The notes beneath the pieces are model-generated. The model was not told where the DNA came from. It searched no databases and saw only the letters and a program-made list of their open reading frames with translations. The position numbers and the translations under genes are program-made. From Cristatella mucedo (Eukaryota; Bryozoa; Phylactolaemata; Cristatellidae): 64,000 nucleotides of DNA. Of the stretch, positions 42,205 to 53,989 are shown piece after piece; positions within the stretch are counted from its first letter, which is position 1, and each line of letters starts with the position of its first letter. The DNA is taken from contig WPIO01000010.1 of NCBI GenBank assembly GCA_009760855.2, positions 2,761,001-2,825,000 on the forward strand. The letters are read 5' to 3'.

Positions 42205-42415
42205 TTTCACCAAGTAGGGGGCAAGGCTGGCACATTTTTTTGTGTAGGGGCAAGACCCACAAGATTTCCAAGTAGGCGGAGCTAGACCCACAATTAATGA
42301 AAAATTATAGCGAAGCATCACGTTGTTTACTCGACACGAACTCGGCGGTCGCTCATTTCGTGGTATCAAGACAGAATTACTTCGCTTGTGACGGCCTCTG
42401 GGCGTAGGGAATATA
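42205..42415 (+). repeat. interspersed repeat, copy 2 (partner at 11.0 kb)
   Basis: Same ordered blocks as 11006-11195, preceded by a 'gtaggggcaagacccacaag' unit that recurs in varied form within the copy. The minus-strand ORF of 189 codons (41959-42528) runs through it and into neighbouring DNA and is probably accidental. Confidence 0.65.
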
Positions 42416-44100
42416 GGCGGTTCAGTTGGCTGCTTCATTGTATGGAAGGGAATGTATCCTGCTCCCTGGCCACTTACTGCTTCTGCGTGCAGCCCTAGCA
42501 ATTTGCTTAGCCACAGCAAGCACAGCAAAATGTCTGATGCTAACAGAGTGGTCTCAGGGCAGTGGTTTTCATTATATGGTATTAATCGTCTTGATATGGC
42601 ATCAGCGATGGCACGATGATCTTCTGACCGTCCATATTCGATGCTATATACATTTGCAGACTACACCGAGCACAATGTTGCATGCATAGCAGTATTGTTG
42701 GAATACATAGCAGTAGTGTTTGAATGTCCCTCTTAGGGCTGACGATAGTGACGAATGGAGGGTCATCGATAGCAGCAGAAATTTTCAACCTTGCAAATAT
42801 AAGTAAAAAAAGTAATGCTAAGACCTCAATCTTCAAATAAAAGTATTATTTCCTCTCTATGTTTGTTTCTTCCCTCCACCTTTTCACGATACCAACCGAA
42901 GGCACGAAGTACACGAGGATTCCTGATTCTCAAGTGTGCTGGGATTCATTACAACAACGTCACGTGGACGGTACAAGCCAAACATTGCACAGGCTGGTTT
43001 ATGGGAGCAACTGGCCAAGGAATTAGCGGCCACAAAAAGAAATTCACTGTAAGGATGTATGCGGCTGCAGCTGATGCCTATTAAAATGAGTGTCATAAGG
43101 GCTCAATGCAGGTTGCACCTCATGTGGCAATGTTAGCACAGCATCATCCGTCATAATTATTCAAATTCGAGTTGATAGCAGTTGATCCTGATGCTACTTA
43201 AAAATCTAGGCTCAAAAGTCTCAAACCAGTGATTTAACGACATCTAGCTTCCAGAGAATCCACCTTACCACTATGTCGGGAGAGAAGACAAGCGTTTTCT
43301 TAACAGCTAAGACGTTTTTCTGTGTTTCTACCTACTGGTAGTATTCGGCAGCCTTTAGACAAGCAAAAGATTAATCCTCTGGACTACAGATTGCTTTAAT
43401 AAAGCATTGCGATGGTCCAGCCTAAGCTGACGGTGCAATAATTGGCGAGTCCCTTGATGACTACGGAGTGGCACACACGTAACCCAACCATGTGCCACAC
43501 TCACGGCCTGCACGGATCCGGCCATTTTGTGATTGACGGCTCATTACTATGTGCTAGCAAGCTTAACAGCCCCTTGCTGGATAAAATGCAGGTAGGGAGA
43601 GGATCTGCCGACAGCTGCATTAAAAAATACACAGGTGCAGAGATTTTCTCTTTTATGGTTCATCAGTCAATGGTAGTGCAAACGGCAGTATAAATTATCT
43701 AGGTAGGTCAAGCCAGTAGCCTGCATGAAAAATAGGGCGATACCACTAAACAATTGCACAGCTCATGGCAAAGTTCTACAAGATCATTCACGGTGCCCTT
43801 TATTCAGCTAGAGATGCCTCAACCAGGCTACAATCAGGCCAGAAGCTGAAAAATACTGTATCAATATCGTACGCAGCCGCTTGGATTAATTTGAATTAAA
43901 CTCCCTCTCTCTGGCTCTTTCTTTCTCTCTCACCGGCTTTTAATATCTGCGTCTGCTCGAATTTTCTCCCTCCCCCTCTCTCTCCCCTATCTCTCTCTCT
44001 CTCTCTCTCCTTTCTCTCTTTATTTCGTATTGCACCGTTCACAAAGCCTAAATGCACTTGCATGATCTCAGCAGCTTCCACTGGTGCCTCACGTGACCAA
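42416..44100. other. unassigned DNA
   Basis: Short ORFs only, and a CT-rich stretch at about 43895-44020. No recognised gene. Confidence 0.5.
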
Positions 44101-44121
44101 AGCATTTAGCGATTAACCTAC

Positions 44122-44315
44122 CTCGCTCATGTTGATAAACATTTTCTTGCCACTGGAATTCATCCCAGCTGTAAGCGTTTTTTTCACACTTTTTAGACCA
44201 TGATCATCCTTCCAAGCAAAGACCAAAGAATAATCATCCACTCTTGCTTCATCATCAGCTTCAAACGTAGAAAGTTTATAGCAGGTACTTTCTTCGGGCA
44301 CACGATGATTGCTTT
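44122..44315 (-). CDS. isolated candidate exon (64 codons)
   Basis: Minus-strand open segment with an acceptor (cctag) before 44315 and a strong donor (GAG|gtaggt) after 44122. It opens in phase 1 and ends in phase 0 and has 194 bp. It reads SNHRVPEESTCYKLSTFEAD, then a stretch with hydrophobic strands, ending MFINMSE. The pattern of alternating strands and charges looks like a real extracellular beta-domain. It lies 4.75 kb beyond the last collagen exon in the direction of collagen transcription, so it could belong to that gene's C-terminal non-collagenous part, or to another gene. Family not recognised. Confidence 0.45.
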
Positions 44316-45995
44316 CTAGGCAACGGCAGCATCGATCCACCGATTACTGGTTTGTTATCAGGGCGTGGAATATCGCTGATTTTGTGAATGAACTAGACAC
44401 ATCTGCTTGATCACGTCTGCCTCGACGCAGCTCAAGCAGGCTGCCGCCTTTTTTCTCTATTGGGTGACGCATATTTTCACAATTAACTAGTTTTCATTAC
44501 CTTGTTCAGTCTACACTTCCACTCTAATGAATAAGCTCAATAGAAATACAACGCAGAGCAACAGCGATATGAGATTTTCACGCGGAAAGTTTTCTCAATT
44601 CGTTCAATCAGTCCGCCATCACGGGTTGGATTGGCTTGGCATCTTTGAGCTACAGATCTGGATGGAGCTCTGGATAGGCTAATGTGCGGCGGCTTGACAA
44701 TCTGCTACTGCTGGCTGGATGAGGCCTCTAGGCAGTGTATAGCCTGCGGTAGACTGGCAGAGCAGGCATGCAAGCCTGAAAAAATGCAATTACTCCGGTT
44801 CAGGTATGGGAACAAAACTCTAATAACCAGCTTTAGCCAGGCAACAGCCTCATTACAGGCAAGAGATTTCAACTAATCAGTATTAGGCACACCATAAAAA
44901 AGCAGTCGTGTTGAGATTTAGATGTTTTTTTTGGCTTTTTGTCACATATTCAAGCTCGAAAACTGCAGCTGCTTTGAAGTTCGGCCAGCACACACTTACA
45001 TAATTTTATATTTCGCTACCAAATTTCAGCACTTTAGGGGCAGTATGGCTTTTCTTGAGGCACGCGAATGCAACATTAACATCTGTTGGCAGTATGCGTT
45101 TCCCCTAACTGTGCTCTGACGGAAGTACTCTAGTCGGTCTCTATAATAGCGAGAACGACTTGGTTAAAATTTTACAGCCCGACAAGATTTACAGCCAGTC
45201 ATCCGTTCGCTTTTTTAAGCGAATGATTGGTGAATGTATTCCCGTAATCAATAGGAGACTAACTATGAAAAATTAATCTTTAGTAGAGACACGGAGCAGA
45301 AAAAAATCACCAACCAGCAAGATTGAATAATCTGCCGATTAGTAGTAGAACCCTCTTACCAGGAGGACGACGGATTGAAGACTTTACAAAGAATTAGTTT
45401 GTCAGATGTTTATACTTTTAATGACCAATGAATATATATCCACTGAAATAACTATGCAATATTCTTTGGTTTGCGGGAGACCTAGGGCTTTACAAGGCAT
45501 GATTATAATACTGAATACCATATTAGAGTTCTGCTTGTTATCGCATAGAACTACCAAGGCATTGAGCTATTTTCGATCGGGATGCTTATCCCTTGTAAGA
45601 AGTATACATCATCCATGTCAATCTCTTACGTTTAAATAATTTCCATCTAATGAACGTATCAAATATAGATGAAAAAGTAAACATTTAAATAAGAAATCTT
45701 AATGTGACTGAGCCGACAGCCGAATTTAGGAAGCTCTGCATGCCTTGCAGGATATCAGTGCGAAAAAATGAATTGGCAATAAATAAAAATGCCTCATCAC
45801 GCTTCTGGAGTAGAAGACACGATTGAATATCTTTTCAACTAACGCTGCAACATGATGATGCATTAGGGACGCATGCTGATCGGCGGATAAGAGCCGACTC
45901 CCTGAAGCTGCTCTTTAATCGATGGAGCCGAAGTTAGGTCGGCTGGAAAACTTGCTGATCCGGTGTATACACGCACAGAGTATCTTCTCTCTTCT
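44316..45995. other. unassigned DNA
   Basis: No supported gene. ORFs are short and mostly AT-biased. Confidence 0.5.

Positions 45996-45997
<2 letters not shown>

Positions 45998-46066
<69 letters not shown>
45998..46066. repeat. (CA)n microsatellite
   Basis: Pure CA run of about 65 bp. The Thr-His and Cys-Val ORFs are artefacts. From 46067 to 46980 I see no supported gene. Confidence 0.95.
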
Positions 46067-46067
<1 letters not shown>

Positions 46068-46980
46068 CTCACGCACATACACACACACATGCACATTTGT
46101 ATACACGTATACAAACTGTATGTACATAGTATAAAGTCATCCCTCGCCACTTCGCGCTTCGACTTTCGATGGTCACTGTATTGCGGTTTTTCAAATAGCT
46201 GTACATTCATTAAAAAGTTCATCGAGATAATGAAATGATATAGCTCGCGCTCGGTTATCTGAGTCAATTATGCACCATGTATTAAAATTAAAATTAGAAT
46301 ACTTGTAAGTATGGAACGCGGAAGAAGACGCCGACGCACCTACTGAAGATACTGCACCACCTTAAGACTCTACTACTTAAGTCGCGCCTTCAGAGACGTT
46401 AGAGGTTTGTGTGTAACAGCTATGTATGTGTGTGTATGTAATTAGAGGTACAATAATAACATGATATTTGTAACATCTAAAATATCTTCTTTTCTCTTTC
46501 TTTATCTGATTTATTGAGTGATACAAATGTAATGGTGACTAAAGGGGGTGTTATTTCATGCCCTTAGGGGACTGATAATGTTAAAAATTATATTTGTAAG
46601 ATCACGAACAAGTTTTCTATGCTCTCACTACGAAAAGATTTGATTTATAAATAAAGAATCCTACTTTGTGGAAATTAACTTATCGAGGTAGAGTCTGGAG
46701 CTGTTTAACCACGATCAACGAGGGGGACTGTATATGGCATATCCTCTACTCAAAAGTAAGGAGTTCGTTAATTTTTATTTCTTATAAAAAAGCATTATGC
46801 TAGATTAGTACTTGAATTTTTTCAGCCTACGTGTTCAGAGTGGCAGCAGGGGCGGAGCAAGAGCCTGTGAGTGACTGCAGCTACTGTACTTCTAGAAGCC
46901 ACGCCTTTCCCTAACGTTGAAGCCCAGGTAGTTGTCTATAGGGCTAGTCTCAAAATTTAGGTAGTGAGACGCAGTGCCAC

Positions 46981-46982
<2 letters not shown>

Positions 46983-47041
<59 letters not shown>
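46983..47041. repeat. (GA)n microsatellite
   Basis: Pure GA run of about 58 bp. Confidence 0.95.
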
Positions 47042-47042
<1 letters not shown>

Positions 47043-47499
47043 CTAGAAGCTCCCCTAGCCGGGAGTACGAGCTGAGCTGGGAGGGTAGGCATGCAGATAG
47101 GCTTCGTAAGCCGTTATTTCTAAAACAATGTTAGCATTTTTTCCAAGCCAGCAGCCATTGCCCGCTCAAGCCATAAACCATATATTGGGTCAATAGTCGA
47201 GCTTCTTCCACTGTTGCCCCGCAGTGCGAGTGCTTTCCCAGTGCGCATATGCCCGTCTCAGCTCTGGAGGCCACAACTCAGCACAAGTTAATCACGAACT
47301 GGCGGCCCACTTAAAAAAAAGTTCCACTAGTACCACTTTCGCTTTCCTGTTTATTCGCTAGAGATGAATCACAGCTTCCTAAAGATGCAGCATCGCACAC
47401 AGATTCCTCTGAGCAATCGCAGCAGCATTCGCGATCGTCTCCCCCAGCCAGACAGCTACCACGAACAAGCAATATACAAAAATATCTCATAATTTATAA

Positions 47500-48420
47500 T
47501 TTAGGGTCGGTACGGTTTGTACAGGAGCGCTGCGGCGGCCGAAGGCGGCTCGGACGCCACGTGAACCGACTTTCGCGGCCGCGTTCTGGACGCCGCGAGC
47601 CGGCACAGCTAGACGGCGCAATAAATAGGGAGCGTATTGAACAACTCTACGGGGGCGCTGGCTACGGAACAAAGCCCACCACACGAAGTCTCCACTCGCT
47701 GGAGGGCGGGTTTACCGGAAGTAGTTCGGTGGCGGCGTCTGCCGGCGGCAGTGCGTTAGCGGCGGCCGACGAGAGGTGCACGATGCATGCAGGCCACGAC
47801 TGCTTTTCTCTGCGCCGCCGCAGACGCCGCTGCAGTCGGTCACCGAATGTCGGAAGCGACCGTTGAGCGCTCGACCGCCGGCGAGAACTCGCCTCGCCCA
47901 CCAGTTCCCGGAAACCTCTTCTTCGCTGAAGCTGAGAGGAACTGGAAATACGAAAGTGCAAAAGGCCACGAACCTTAGAACGAGCTGCTGCTGGCTGGGC
48001 GGGAGCTGGCAGACTAGACAGCGAGCGAACGAGCCCGAGCTCATTAGGATTGACCACTTCCGCCTCCTACGCACCCGACCCGAGAGCCGCCGGAAGCTCG
48101 TAGGAGCTGACTGGGGAACGAAGGCACGCGTTTAGAAAGTGAGCCTGCCGCTGCGCTTGACCGTACCTTCCCGCGAGCCAGTCGATGCCGAAGTAGACGC
48201 GAAGCCGCTCAAGTGGTGTACAAGTTGTAGCAGCCGGGCAGAGGCAGCCCGTCGGATCCTATGGGACATGGAGCGTCCAGCCCGGGCAAGCCCTGGAAGC
48301 GAAGAGTCGTCGCGAGGTCGTCGAGATTTTTACGAATTGACGACGCAGAGTATCCCAAAGCGTAAACGAGAACCGACCGCCCCAGCTAAGGGCCAGAGCT
48401 ACTGACGGAAACGGCGGTGT
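47500..48420. promoter_or_regulatory. CpG-rich island, possible promoter or first exon
   Basis: The most CpG-dense block of the window, with many CG dinucleotides (gcggcggccg, gccgccgcag) and overlapping open frames on both strands (for example 47662-48057 minus and 47776-48135 plus, about 120-130 codons each). Open frames on both strands are expected in CpG-rich DNA, so no protein is called. It lies downstream of the last identified collagen exon. It could be a promoter of an unseen gene. Confidence 0.4.
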
Positions 48421-48445
48421 TGAGAGCCTTCTTTCAAGAAATCCT

Positions 48446-48612
48446 AGCTGATTAAACAGCCTCTTTTTGTATAGCGACAGAAGAGCCTTTACGGCTATCA
48501 CCACCGCTTGCAGTGGCGATAAAGGATCGCCCACTGCAGGAATCGAACCCACGACCTCGGGACCAAGGTCGAGAAAGCAACCACCTTACCTAGTGTGCCA
48601 TCACGGCTCACC
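48446..48612 (-). repeat. tRNA-derived SINE, well preserved
   Basis: On the minus strand it starts with a tRNA-like head: GGTGAGCCGTGATGGCACAC, then TAGGTAAGG. The A box is TGGCACACTAGG, and the B box is GGTTCGATTCC, a perfect RNA polymerase III promoter. The tail has 'ccgtaaaggctcttctgtcg' and ends 'aaacaggctgtttaatcagct'-like. The copy at 51.3 kb is more than 90% similar by eye. Confidence 0.92.
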
Positions 48613-48968
48613 CAAGAACGGAAACCTTTGAACCACTGTCGCAGCGACGTGAGCAGGCGGTACAGAGTGAGCGTACAAAATATCCGCAACGGGACGGCGA
48701 GGAAAACGCCAGAAATTGAGATTGAGGCTCAGCTGATTTTATTCTACCCTGCGATCATGTAAACCGGCTGGTTGACAACTGCCCCATTTGCTTGAGCGAA
48801 ATCGCAATAACGACGGCTTGCTGTGGACGTGCATTTACCCGGACGATTTGATTTGCTTAATATCCATTGTTGCCAAAGGTTTCGCCAGCTTACTACATCG
48901 TTGGGCAAGCTAGCAAAGCAGATGAAAGCATGTAACTTTTTTTCAGACTCGCTTGGTAGGCTGGTGCA

Positions 48969-48969
48969 A

Positions 48970-49001
<32 letters not shown>
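48969..49001. repeat. (CA)n microsatellite
   Basis: A short CA run of about 32 bp, about 65 bp downstream of the last collagen exon, inside its intron or 3' flank. Confidence 0.9.
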
Positions 49002-49002
<1 letters not shown>

Positions 49003-49065
49003 CAGGAATTGGCAAGGGCATGCATGAGAAGGAATACCTGCATCTGTACCTGTACGTATACGTAC

Positions 49066-49119
49066 CTGTTCACCTTTATCGCCCTTTGGGCCACGCTTTC
49101 CTTTCTGACCGGTACGACC
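49066..49119 (-). CDS. collagen exon (54 bp, 18 codons)
   Basis: Reads GRTGQKGKRGPKGDKGEQ, six perfect Gly-X-Y triplets. The acceptor (ctcag) precedes the first GGT and the donor is gtacgta. It is the most downstream triple-helix exon found, so the C-terminal part of the gene must lie at lower coordinates. A 6.1 kb intron, holding a SINE, LINE pieces and two microsatellites, separates it from the next exon upstream. It is strongly basic. A 54-bp exon is the classical collagen unit. Confidence 0.92.
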
Positions 49120-49429
49120 CTGAGTGAGGAAAAAATGTAAGCAAGTCATGTCAACTCGGAAAATCTGTGTGATACCATACGACAATAACAGGCAGATGCA
49201 TGGCTCGTACAAGAAAGGAAATCTCACATGTTGCTATTAGGCTCGCTCTCCGAATGTCCTGGTCGTTTACATGAAATGGCGACTTTTCCTTGCACCCACC
49301 TCCCGACTCAATCACGAAACAAAAAAATATGTCAAACCGAATGTTGCTCTGATGACCAAGATGGCATACCGAAGAGCATGGAGTCTATTAAGATTAAGAA
49401 AGAAAATTATTACTATAATAACTATAATA

Positions 49430-49865
49430 GGTTGTTTGTACCGTGCCCTACAAGAACCTAATCTATCTCCAGGTGCTTTTTAACTCAATGCAAGAGAATC
49501 GGCACCCATCGGCTTAATGACATACGCGATATCAAGCTTGCAAAAGCAGACAAGTATCAGGCTTAGGCCAGTATGCAAAAGCAAATATGAAGGAAGACAC
49601 TTGTGGCCACGGGTTAGTGAGACCTCTGGCTAGTAAGATACACCGTATCGTGCACAGGCAAGCACTCAAAGTACAGGGGAACAAAAAAAGACAAGTTCAC
49701 TGAGAAGAATGATGCAAGCGAGTGAAGCGACTTATAGGCCAGATCGAAGATCCTGGAATCAATTCGATGCTTGATAGGGAGCCACTGAAGCTCGAGCAGA
49801 GGTGGTGTGACGCAGCAGCTAAGCCTCTGACATCCAGAGCAGACAAGCAGCCAATTTTTAAATGT
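49430..49865 (-). pseudogene. divergent LINE C-terminal fragment in a collagen intron
   Basis: The tail-like 'aacctaatctatctccaggt' at about 49457, then decayed blocks that follow 7085-7690 in order: 'cacttgtggccacgggttag' against 'cacacgtggctactggttat', and 'gggagccactgaagctcgag' against 'gggaaccagtgaagctcaga'. Both are minus-oriented copies of a divergent LINE subfamily. Confidence 0.6.
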
Positions 49866-50988
49866 AGCTCGGCCTTTGTTCTATCCGAGCAATCTTACAG
49901 AGTTCAGATTCAATGCGAAGTACAAGAAGAAGAGAAAGACCTGCTTGCGCCGGTCCGGTGCGTGCTGCCAAAAGGCCAATGCATCTCAGTTTCTAGGACG
50001 ACAATGCAGCGACCTTCCGTTTCGAAAGGTGCTACCATGCTGCCGGATGGGAAAACACGAGGAAGGGCAAGGCCACCGATGAGAGTCACAGGCAATCCAG
50101 AGCTCTGCGAGACGTCGATTCAAGAAGTTGCTCTTAGTTGCCATGATTAATAAGACAAGCAAGACTAAACGGACCTTGGGCTATGGCTTCGGCAGCTGTA
50201 ACCAGCAGGACGGCAGGCTTGCTTGGGTTGCCGCTAGAGGCCGGTATGGTACACCTGTAGATCGGCTGCTGCTGCTGCTACTTTTCTCTGCGTCCGAAAG
50301 AGCTCGACATTTTCGAAAGGGTTGAGTACCAATGCCCGAATAATTAGGGCGACAATAAATAAAATGGGGCGATGCCTGCCTATCAGCATCGGACAAATCA
50401 CCACTGCCACGTCGAACTGCGACCGACTTTGGACGGGAGAGAATGCCCTAAAGACAGCGAGGCATTCCTTGTGGAAGGTTCGGTGAGGGGCTACGGTGAG
50501 AGAGCACTGGAGGACACAGACTGGACAGCGAGGAAATGAGGTGCCACAATAGAGCACCGCCAGCTGCTTGGCGCTCAGCACGTGGCTCCAATTTATCGTG
50601 CGTGCAATTAAATTTTACTGCTGCTGTTAATACTAACAAATTTGATCCTCCCCGGATTCGGAGTCGCTAATTTAATAGACACACATAAATCTAGCTGCGG
50701 TCACCACCAGAGCGGGCAGCACCCGTGATAAAGACAGCGTCTGCTAGGCACAAATTACGACCAGCAGGGTAGTAACCGGACGGTGACCACTAAGCAAGCC
50801 GTGTCCCGTACCCTGCAAACAGACGGCCTCCAAATATGCAAACTATGGAGTCCGAAAGGCTTGTACAAGCCAGACAGGGCTGGAGAATAAACAGTAAAAA
50901 AAGGGGGGATTCGAGTCACTTAGGAGAGAACTGCAGGGAAAATGGTTTAGGCTTGAAGGAAGCGAACAGGAAAAGAGATAAGGAGATG

Positions 50989-50990
<2 letters not shown>

Positions 50991-51042
<52 letters not shown>
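50991..51042. repeat. (GA)n microsatellite
   Basis: Pure GA run of about 50 bp in the long collagen intron. From 49870 to 50990 I see no supported gene. Confidence 0.95.
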
Positions 51043-51050
<8 letters not shown>

Positions 51051-51256
51051 AGCAGAGAGCCAGATAGCATTTAGAAGGATATTGCATAGAGTTTTTTCGA
51101 GAGAGTAACATTCACAGTGCACATTGTATGCAAACCAATCGTAAAGTCAGCCAAGTAGATTGTGCGATAGCATCAGGGCTGTCAGTGCAAGACGTGATAC
51201 GCTATTCATTCTGTTGTGCAGTGGGGTCGGCTTATAACGAAACCCTTTGTTTTTCT

Positions 51257-51426
51257 AGCTGATTAAACAGCCTCTTTTTTGTATAGCGACAGAAGATCCT
51301 TTACGGCTATCACCACCGCTTGTAGTGGCGATAAAGGATCGCCCACCACAGGAATCGAACCCACGACCTTGGGGGACCGAGGTCGCGAAAGCAACCGCCT
51401 TACCTAGTGTGCCATCACGGCTCACC
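51257..51426 (-). repeat. tRNA-derived SINE, well preserved
   Basis: Same family and boundaries as the copy at 48446-48612 ('agctgattaaacagcctctt' at one end, 'catcacggctcacc' at the other), with an intact A box and the B box GGTTCGATTCC on the minus strand. It lies within the long collagen intron, in the same orientation as the gene. Confidence 0.92.
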
Positions 51427-52279
51427 AACTCCACCTACTGTACAGGAAGCAAGTTCTACTCGCGCTGATCCTACGCTGCTCTCCCACTAGAAAAATATAA
51501 ATACTCATACCTCTGTTCTTATACCCACTACATTCCACTGCCTATAGCAGTCAATTTGCATCGACAGGGCGATTGTCAGCAATGTAATTCGTGAGAGTCG
51601 ACATCTTTTTCCCGGTGTGATACGATTAAGAAGTGACAGGAGATTTGGGGACACTCGAAGAATGCACATACCACCGACGGAAAATCTCAGGGGATCTAGC
51701 TACATCAGGCTAACGAAAGGAATGTCAGATCTATTACTGAAAGAGATTTTTCAGAAGCACACGCGTGCATTTAGATTTGCAGCAGACAAGATAGGCAACC
51801 GATTCGATAGCTTTCTGGATGGCGGTTCTCAGAGTAAATAGGCTATTGAGCATTACGTGGCGGGAATTTGACGACTCTCCGATTGAATTACTGCACTATT
51901 CTTTCCGTGCTGCTGGCAGCTACCTCACTGCTGTCTCATCGAATAATGAACATGTTTTCATAAGGCGTCCATCCTAATTTTCTAATTTGATGCTTCGCTG
52001 CATCTAGTAGCAAGCGCACAGGCTGCCGCCCTGCAGCGGCACAGCGCCCAGACTCCTGAAGCAGCACAGCACGGCCAGGTTCTGTCGAGCTGCGAGGCTG
52101 CAGCCAGCCACTGCAAGGCAGCATGTTGGTAATGCCAGTCACGACAGGCAAGGACGAGAAAGGACGAGCCACACTTTCAGGTGCAAACGAGTTGCTATGA
52201 GCGACAACTGGCTGCAGTTCAAGCGTACAAGGCAACGGTGCACGCCCACCATTTTTTTATCAGGCGACCTAGCTCTGTA

Positions 52280-52382
<103 letters not shown>

Positions 52383-52679
52383 CTCTCCAGCGCCACTGCG
52401 GCATTCTGACACCACGCTACAAGGCCTCGAGGCCTCGCTCGAGAGCCAGCCGCAGCCAGCGGCGATGAGCGCGTGTCTTGCAGTTAGGTCCGACTCGAGC
52501 TTCCACTGTAGTAACTTTGTGTTGAACCTATCTACGTGCATCCTCCGTGTACGCAAAACTCTCCGTATGCGCAGACATTATGTGGGGAAGAAATTACCAA
52601 CAAAGACGGACTTTCTTGCAAGTGGGCCCCGGCAGTTGTACGGAGACGCAATGCCTATATTAAAAGTAATATAATGTAA

Positions 52680-52800
52680 TTATAAAAAAGGTAATCCACT
52701 TTAGACTTGAACCTAATCTCTACCCAAGTGCGTTACATTTGCCGTAGGGCTCGAGTTCACGGTGTTGGTGATCGAAGGGGAGAACATTACCCCTGGGCCA
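52680..52800 (-). repeat. degenerate SINE/LINE-type tail
   Basis: 'acttgaacctaatctctacc', then 'gtgcgttacatttgccg' and 'gggctcgagttcacggtg'. It follows the layout of the SINE with a LINE-like tail at 61.96-62.10 kb. Poorly preserved. Confidence 0.45.
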
Positions 52801-53716
52801 AACTAATTCGTGTATGTACACTCTATTTGGCCAGGATAAACACAAACCATCGCGTGGTCAGCTGCTAGGCGTATGTATTCAATTTCTGCTAGACTAAGAG
52901 TTTTTTTGGCACAATGCGTTCCCATACTCTGGACTTCCAATCTTGACAAAACTGACGGAGGCCATGCATACAGATAGTTTCTACCGTAGAAGGAGTTTGT
53001 GGGAGGTCTGTCTACACGAACTGAACACCGTTTTCATCGGCCAAGCACCTCAGCGTGCTCAGATTGCTTGCTAAACCAAACGAATTTTCCACTCGCGGTT
53101 CTTCGCGAAAGCAAGCGCCTCAGCCGAGCTTTCGGTTACGACTCTACGAGGCCAAGTGCTGGCACGCCCAGTCATCGGTTTTAAGCCTGGGCAAAACTAC
53201 ATCGATTCTTAGTGTGCCCTTGCCACTTACAATAATAATAACTTTGACGCAGGCTGTGGAAATAACGAATAAAGCGAGGCTCGCACTCACTGCTCACTGC
53301 TCAGTGCAAGGACACGCGAGCAACGCTGCAGGCTGCATCCGTGCATACTAAAGGCCCGGAGGGCAACCAATTTACTCCGTCAGCCCTGCATAGCAGACCA
53401 GTTCGGGCTCGTTTACGCATGACGTTGCTTATATCAAGAGTTCACACAAGGCAAATGGCCTCTGAATAGCTGTGGTTTTAACGAGTTTACCAATAGAAAC
53501 TTTTGAGAAGCCTCTACCGCAAAGCTCTACTGTCATTGCTAATGCATTTTGCAAGGCATTGTAAGAAAAATTTGTCAGCCCCATGCCTGTCCGGAACCAC
53601 CCTAGATTGGTTTGCCTACTTGCAGTCTAGCAGTGTCAAGAAAGTTGTGTCACCACGTAGGGGAAGATTGATGTCACATACTGGTATTGCTGAAAATATA
53701 ACAGCCATGCCTAAGA

Positions 53717-53814
53717 ATCTAGAGTTACTTGCAGATGGTGCAAAATGCTATGGTCAGGTCACCATCTAGAGTTACTTGCAGATGGTGCAAAATGCTATGG
53801 TCAGGTCACCATCT
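53717..53814. repeat. 47-bp tandem duplication
   Basis: The unit 'tctagagttacttgcagatg' to 'caggtcacca' occurs twice in a row with a period of 47 bp and no visible mismatch. The surrounding sequence (53500-53990) has two plus-strand ORFs that the duplication joins out of frame; neither is recognised. Confidence 0.9.
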
Positions 53815-53989
53815 ACTGTATGCGTATACTCTGGATTAGTCTATGGGGACAGGTGGATTCATTTGAATAGAAAACCATATACTGCCATCGGTTATCATAC
53901 GATGACCCGTCTCTCAAATAGGAACTGTGTAGTCTGTCGATGTTTAGCTGAGGTATATACTAAACCTTGTCGCAGCTTAGGTGGCTAAC

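Noticed and set aside
41959-42528. Minus-strand ORF of 189 codons
   Set aside because: It runs across a dispersed repeat (42205-42415) and into unrelated DNA, with no recognised domain; probably chance.
47662-48135. Overlapping Arg/Ser-rich ORFs in the CpG-rich block
   Set aside because: Open frames on both strands are expected in CpG-rich DNA, and no domain or splice context was found.
48446-48612. True tRNA gene
   Set aside because: The polymerase III boxes belong to a repeated element with a non-tRNA tail that occurs several times; the cloverleaf is not complete.
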